Positions 58,991-64,000 of a DNA stretch of 64,000 nucleotides are shown here, in pieces. A program made the translations under genes and the position numbers. This stretch comes from Streptomyces cinnamoneus (GTDB lineage Bacteria > Actinomycetota > Actinomycetes > Streptomycetales > Streptomycetaceae): the NCBI RefSeq assembly GCF_002939475.1, contig NZ_PKFQ01000001.1, positions 1,364,001 to 1,428,000 of the forward strand. Reading direction: 5' to 3'. A model generated the notes under the pieces. It ran no database searches, had not been told where the DNA came from, and saw only the letters and a list, made by a program, of their open reading frames with translations. Each line of letters opens with the position of its first letter. Positions within the stretch are counted from its first letter, which is position 1.

Positions 58991-60358
58991 TCACATCCGC
59001 TCGAAGGAGCGGAAGCGCTCCCAGTCCGTGACGGCGGCGTCGTAGGCGTCCTGCTCGACGCGCGCCATGTTCAGGTAGTGCTCGACGACCTCGTCGCCGA
59101 AGGCCGCCCGTGCGAGGGGGCTCTCCTCCCACAGCTTCGCGGCGTCGCGCAGCGTGGCGGGGACGTGCCGGGCGTCGCCGGAGTAGGCGTTGCCGGTGCA
59201 CGCCTCGGGCAGCTCCAGCTCGTGCTCGACGCCGTGGAGCCCGGCGGCGACCATGCCGGCGACGGCGAGGTAGGGGTTCACGTCGCCGCCGGGGAGCCGG
59301 TTCTCGAACCGGTGGGAGGGCCCGTGGCCGACCACGCGCAGGGCGCAGGTGCGGTTGTCGGGGCCCCAGGCGACGGCCGTGGGGGCGAAGGAGCCGGGGC
59401 GGAAGCGCTTGTAGGAGTTGATGTTCGGCGCGTAGAGGAGCGTGAAGTCGCGCAGCGCGGCCAGCTGCCCGGCGAGGAAGTGCCGCATCAGCTTGGACAT
59501 GCCGTACGGGCCGGAGTCGTCGGCGAGCACCGGTGTTCCGGCCTCGTCGCGCAGCGAGAGGTGGATGTGGCAGGAGTTGCCCTCGCGCTCGTCGTACTTG
59601 GCCATGAAGGTCAGGGCCATGCCCTCCTGGGCGGCTATCTCCTTGGCCCCGGTCTTGTAGACGACGTGCTGGTCGCAGGTGGTGAGCGCCTCGTCGTAGC
59701 GGAAGGCGATCTCGTGCTGGCCCAGGTTGCACTCGCCCTTGGCGGACTCGACCGTCATGCCGGCGGCGCCCATCTCGTTGCGGATGCGGCGCAGTACGGG
59801 CTCGACGCGGCCGGTGCCGAGGACGGAGTAGTCGATGTTGTACTGGTTGGCCGGGGTCATGCCGCGGTAGCCGCGGTTCCAGGCGTCCTCGTAGGTGTCC
59901 TTGAAGAGCATGAACTCCAGTTCCGTGCCCGCGTAGGCCGTCCAGCCGTGCTCGGCGAGCCGGCCGAGCTGGCGGCGCAGGATCTGCCGCGGCGAGGCGA
60001 GGACGGGTGAGCCGTCGTGCCAGGCGAGGTCCGCGGTGATGAGTGCGGTGCCGGGGTTCCACGGCGTGCGGCGGAGGGTGGCGGTGTCGCCGTGCAGGGC
60101 GAAGTCTCCGTAGCCGCGTTCCCACGAGGCCATGGTGTAGCCGCCGACGGTGTTCATGTCGGCGTCCACGGCGAGCAGGTAGTTACAGCCCTCGGTGCCG
60201 TGCTCCAGGGCGTCGTCGAGGAAGAACCGGGCGGCGAACCGCTTCCCCTGGAGCCGTCCTTGCATGTCCGTGAAGGCCAGGACGACAGTGTCGATCTCCC
60301 CGGTGTCCACGAGCCCGCGCAGCTCGTCGACCGTGAGCGGGGGCATGCGGTCTGCCAC
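58991..60358 (-). CDS. glnA4: Glutamine synthetase-like ligase, GlnA4 (gamma-glutamylethanolamide synthetase) type
   Basis: The 455-residue protein has glutamine synthetase signatures: GTELEFMLF, GECNLGQHEIAFR, NSCHIHLSL, the SYKRFRPGSFAPTAVAWG loop and ENRLPGGDVNPYLA. It is not the nitrogen-assimilating GlnA: the ammonium-site and adenylylation-loop residues differ and it lies beside a permease, two dehydrogenases and a gamma-glutamyl hydrolase. In S. coelicolor the GlnA4 protein has been shown to glutamylate ethanolamine. The GTG at 60358 follows AGGAGG. It is divergent from the FadR-type regulator. Confidence 0.92.
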   Translation of the reverse strand: MADRMPPLTVDELRGLVDTGEIDTVVLAFTDMQGRLQGKRFAARFFLDDALEHGTEGCNYLLAVDADMNTVGGYTMASWERGYGDFALHGDTATLRRTPWNPGTALITADLAWHDGSPVLASPRQILRRQLGRLAEHGWTAYAGTELEFMLFKDTYEDAWNRGYRGMTPANQYNIDYSVLGTGRVEPVLRRIRNEMGAAGMTVESAKGECNLGQHEIAFRYDEALTTCDQHVVYKTGAKEIAAQEGMALTFMAKYDEREGNSCHIHLSLRDEAGTPVLADDSGPYGMSKLMRHFLAGQLAALRDFTLLYAPNINSYKRFRPGSFAPTAVAWGPDNRTCALRVVGHGPSHRFENRLPGGDVNPYLAVAGMVAAGLHGVEHELELPEACTGNAYSGDARHVPATLRDAAKLWEESPLARAAFGDEVVEHYLNMARVEQDAYDAAVTDWERFRSFERM

Positions 60359-60393
60359 GTATTGCCTCCTGTCGGTGCGACTGGAGGTCATAA

Positions 60394-60409
60394 GGTAGGC
60401 CGGTAGACC
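60394..60409. promoter_or_regulatory. Imperfect dyad between glnA4 and the FadR-type regulator
   Basis: GGTAGGCCGGTAGACC matches its own complement at 10 of 16 positions and lies in the 72-base divergent gap. It fits a FadR-family GGT-N10-ACC operator. Binding is inferred. Confidence 0.45.
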
Positions 60410-60430
60410 ATTGATTGGGAAGGGGGTCCG

Positions 60431-61150
60431 ATGAACGAGCATGCGGCGGACCGGCTGGCGCCGGTGCTGCGGCCGGTGCGCGCGGGCAACGGGTTCGAGG
60501 AGGCTCTGGCCCAGATACTCCAGATCGTGCGGCTGGGCCTGGTCGGTCACGGGGAAAGGCTGCCCGCCGAGCGGGAGTTGGCGGAGCGGCTGCAGATCAG
60601 CCGGGTGACGCTGCGCGAGGTGCTGAAGGTGCTCCACGACCAGGGGCTGGTGGAGAGCAGACGGGGCCGCTACGGCGGCACCTTCGTCCTGGCCCCGGCC
60701 GCGGCGGGCGAGGAGGAGCTGCGCCGCCGGGTGGCGGCGGTCGACGTCGAGGACGTGCTGCGCTTCCGCGAGGTGCTGGAGGTGGGCGCGGCGGGGCTGT
60801 GCGCCGCGCACGGCCTGGCCGGCGAGCGCGCCGTGCGGCTGCGCGAGGCGCTGGCCGCCACGCACGACGCGCCGCTGGCCGACTACCGCCGACTGGACAC
60901 GATGCTGCACCTGACCCTGGCGGAACTGTCCGGTTCCCCCTCGCTGGCCGCGCAGTACGCGGCGGTGCGGGCCTCGGTCAACGAACTGCTGGACTGCATC
61001 CCGCTGCTGGTGCGCAACCTCGAACACTCCCAGCGCCAGCACACCGCGCTGGTGGAGGCGGTCCTGGCCCAGGACGCGGACGAGGCGCGCGAGGTGATGC
61101 GGGAGCACTGCTGCGGCACGGCGGCGCTGTTGCGCGGCTTTCTGACCTGA
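60431..61150 (+). CDS. FadR/GntR family regulator
   Basis: The 239-residue protein has an N-terminal winged helix (LPAERELAERLQISRVTLREVLKVL, about residues 43-67) and an all-helical FCD ligand domain. The ATG at 60431 follows GGGAAGGGGG. Flanked by glnA4 on one side and the permease gene on the other, it is the likely local repressor, releasing DNA on ethanolamine or a glutamyl intermediate. Confidence 0.92.
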   Translation: MNEHAADRLAPVLRPVRAGNGFEEALAQILQIVRLGLVGHGERLPAERELAERLQISRVTLREVLKVLHDQGLVESRRGRYGGTFVLAPAAAGEEELRRRVAAVDVEDVLRFREVLEVGAAGLCAAHGLAGERAVRLREALAATHDAPLADYRRLDTMLHLTLAELSGSPSLAAQYAAVRASVNELLDCIPLLVRNLEHSQRQHTALVEAVLAQDADEAREVMREHCCGTAALLRGFLT

Positions 61151-61261
61151 GACGAACGAGACGGGGTGTTGCTCGTGGGGCGTATGTCCCAGGAGCGACG
61201 GTGTCGTGAGGACGCGTAACGCGGGATTTACGCACGGGGGTTGCCTTTCCGTCGCACACAC

Positions 61262-61289
61262 GGCAAAGGTATGGCGCAAAACCTTTGCC
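61262..61289. promoter_or_regulatory. Perfect inverted repeat before the permease gene
   Basis: GGCAAAGGT (61262-61270) and ACCTTTGCC (61281-61289) are exact complements 10 bases apart. A further TTGCCTTTCCGT upstream is a partial third copy. They lie about 59-86 bases before the permease ATG, around a possible -10 (TATGGC). Confidence 0.6.
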
Positions 61290-61347
61290 TGAGTGTTCCC
61301 TCAGCGGTCCCTCGGCGTCCTCACGTCCCCCCAGGCAGGAGCGGCTC

Positions 61348-62804
<1,457 letters not shown>

Positions 62805-62808
<4 letters not shown>

Positions 62809-63554
62809 GCGGGAACGAGGAAAGGACAAGGGAATTGGACGCGCCGGAACACAGGCCCCTCATCGGTGTCACCACCTATCTGACCCGGGCGCGCTGGGGA
62901 GTGGCCTGGGACCTGCCCGCCACCCTCCTGCCCGCCGCCTACCCGGCCTACGTCCAGCGGGCCGGCGGCCTCGCCGTGATGCTGCCGCCCGACGACCCGG
63001 CGTCCGCCGCGGCGGTCCTCCACCGCCTCGACGGCCTCGTCCTCGCCGGCGGCGAGGACCTGGACCCGGCCCTGTACGGCGCCCGCCCGCACCCCCGCGC
63101 CGGGACGCCCGTACCCGAGCGCGACCGCTGGGAACTGGCCCTGCTCGACGTCGCGCTGCGCCGCGGCCTGCCGGTGCTCGGCATCTGCCGGGGCATGCAG
63201 CTGATGAACGTCCACGCGGGAGGCACGCTCTGCCAGCACCTCCCCGACGAGGTGGGCCACGACCGCCACAACCCCGTCCCCGGCACCTTCACCGACCACA
63301 CGGTCACCCCGGTCCCGGGCACGCGGACCGCCGGCCTGCTGTCCGGCCCGCTGGCGGTGGCCACGCAGCACCACCAGTCCGTGGACCGCCTCGGCACCGG
63401 TCTCGTCGCGACCGCCCACGCCGAGGACGGCACCGTGGAGGCGCTGGAGTACCCGGGCAAGCCCTTCGCGCTGGCGGTGCAGTGGCATCCGGAGGCACGG
63501 GACGACCTGCGACTGGTGAGGGGACTCGTGCGGGCGGCCACGCGTGAGGCGTGA
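62805..63554 (+). CDS. Gamma-glutamyl hydrolase, PuuD-like class I amidotransferase
   Basis: The 249-residue enzyme has the class I amidotransferase triad: Cys in LGICRGMQLMN (about 120), His and Glu in QWHPEA (about 228-233). PuuD hydrolyses gamma-glutamyl-GABA; here gamma-glutamylglycine or another gamma-glutamyl acid from the ethanolamine route is more likely. It overlaps the permease by four bases and would return glutamate to the ligase, completing the cycle. Confidence 0.9.
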
Positions 63555-63560
63555 CGGCCG

Positions 63561-64000
63561 TCAGCCGGCCGTCAGCCCCAGCAGGTCCCGGGCCGGCCCC
63601 GCGGGACGGTGTCCCGTCGGCCACACCGCCCGCAGCGCCCGGCGCAGGGAGAGCCCCGCCACGGGGATCTCCACCAGGCGCCGGGCGGCCAGCTCCTCCC
63701 CGATCGCCAGCTCGCTCAGCACCGACGGGCCCGCCCCGCCGACCACCGCCGCCTTCGCCGCCGTCGTCGACGCCAGCTCCAGCAGCGGCGCGGCCGGGCC
63801 GCCCGACCCCGCCAGCGCGGCGTCGAGGACCTGGCGGGTGCCCGAGCCGCGCTCGCGCAGGATCAACGGGGCGGCCGCCAGCTCCGCCACCTCCAGCGGC
63901 CCGCGGCGCCGTGCCCACGGGTGCCCCGGCGCCGTGACGACGACGAGCCGGTCGTGACCGATGACCGTCCCGTCCAGGCCGGACGGCACGTCCAGCCCCT
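63561..64000 (-). CDS. LysR family regulator, C-terminal part (partial)
   Basis: The 146 visible codons belong to the effector domain of a LysR regulator (VVTAPGHPWARR, APLILRERGSGTRQVLD), with the N-terminal DNA-binding part beyond the right edge. The stop lies six bases from the stop of the convergent hydrolase gene. The RERGSGTR block is shared by CysB/CbbR-like regulators. Confidence 0.85.
   Translation of the reverse strand, partial: GLDVPSGLDGTVIGHDRLVVVTAPGHPWARRRGPLEVAELAAAPLILRERGSGTRQVLDAALAGSGGPAAPLLELASTTAAKAAVVGGAGPSVLSELAIGEELAARRLVEIPVAGLSLRRALRAVWPTGHRPAGPARDLLGLTAG

Overview
The window is about 70% G+C, uses GTG and TTG starts freely, and carries an arginine cluster, pheST, infC-rpmI-rplT and a glnA4-type block in one stretch. 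This is what a Streptomyces chromosome core looks like. From memory the order resembles the cob/met to arg to pheST to glnA4 part of the S. coelicolor chromosome; no alignment could be run. I saw no transposase, integrase, phage gene or CRISPR array.

Layout. 1-6 kb: corrinoid genes on the minus strand (a siroheme/SUMT enzyme cut by the window edge, a giant BluB-CobT fusion, CobL). 6-10 kb: an acetyltransferase and the methionine importer metNIQ with a long leader. 10-17 kb: small membrane proteins, an acetyltransferase, a sigma-like protein, a secreted glycerophosphodiesterase divergent from an acyltransferase, a secreted lipase, and a TetR-MFS pair behind a very large dyad. 17-26 kb: arginine biosynthesis as argG-argH plus argC-sORF-J-B-D-R, with tRNA-Pro(GGG) between; argC and argG share a promoter/operator layout. 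26-38 kb: TMEM175-like channel, a stand-alone ketosynthase, a two-component pair, an MFS/LysR and MocR/EamA cassette with interlocked starts and stops, a GHL10 hydrolase and a 3-hydroxybutyryl-CoA dehydrogenase. 38-49 kb: NUDIX, a TPR regulator, a PP2C phosphatase, pheS-pheT, a PAS histidine kinase, a SpoU methyltransferase and rplT-rpmI-infC. infC reads best from an ATC start behind a long structured leader. 49-57 kb: DUF1844, aquaporin, SseB, a mycosin-like protease with a membrane partner, a PLP amino-acid deaminase/aldolase and a secreted HAD phosphatase.

56.8-63.6 kb: a complete gene set for using ethanolamine by gamma-glutamylation: GlnA4-type ligase, aldehyde dehydrogenase and SDR on one strand, and on the other a FadR/GntR regulator, an Eat-type permease and a class I amidotransferase-type gamma-glutamyl hydrolase. 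The window ends in a truncated LysR gene.

Most operons are tight (ATGA, GTGA or TGATG overlaps) and many end in long GC hairpins with no or short T tracts. Several genes lack a Shine-Dalgarno sequence and have a TANNNT hexamer 5-8 bases before the start codon, which suggests leaderless mRNAs.
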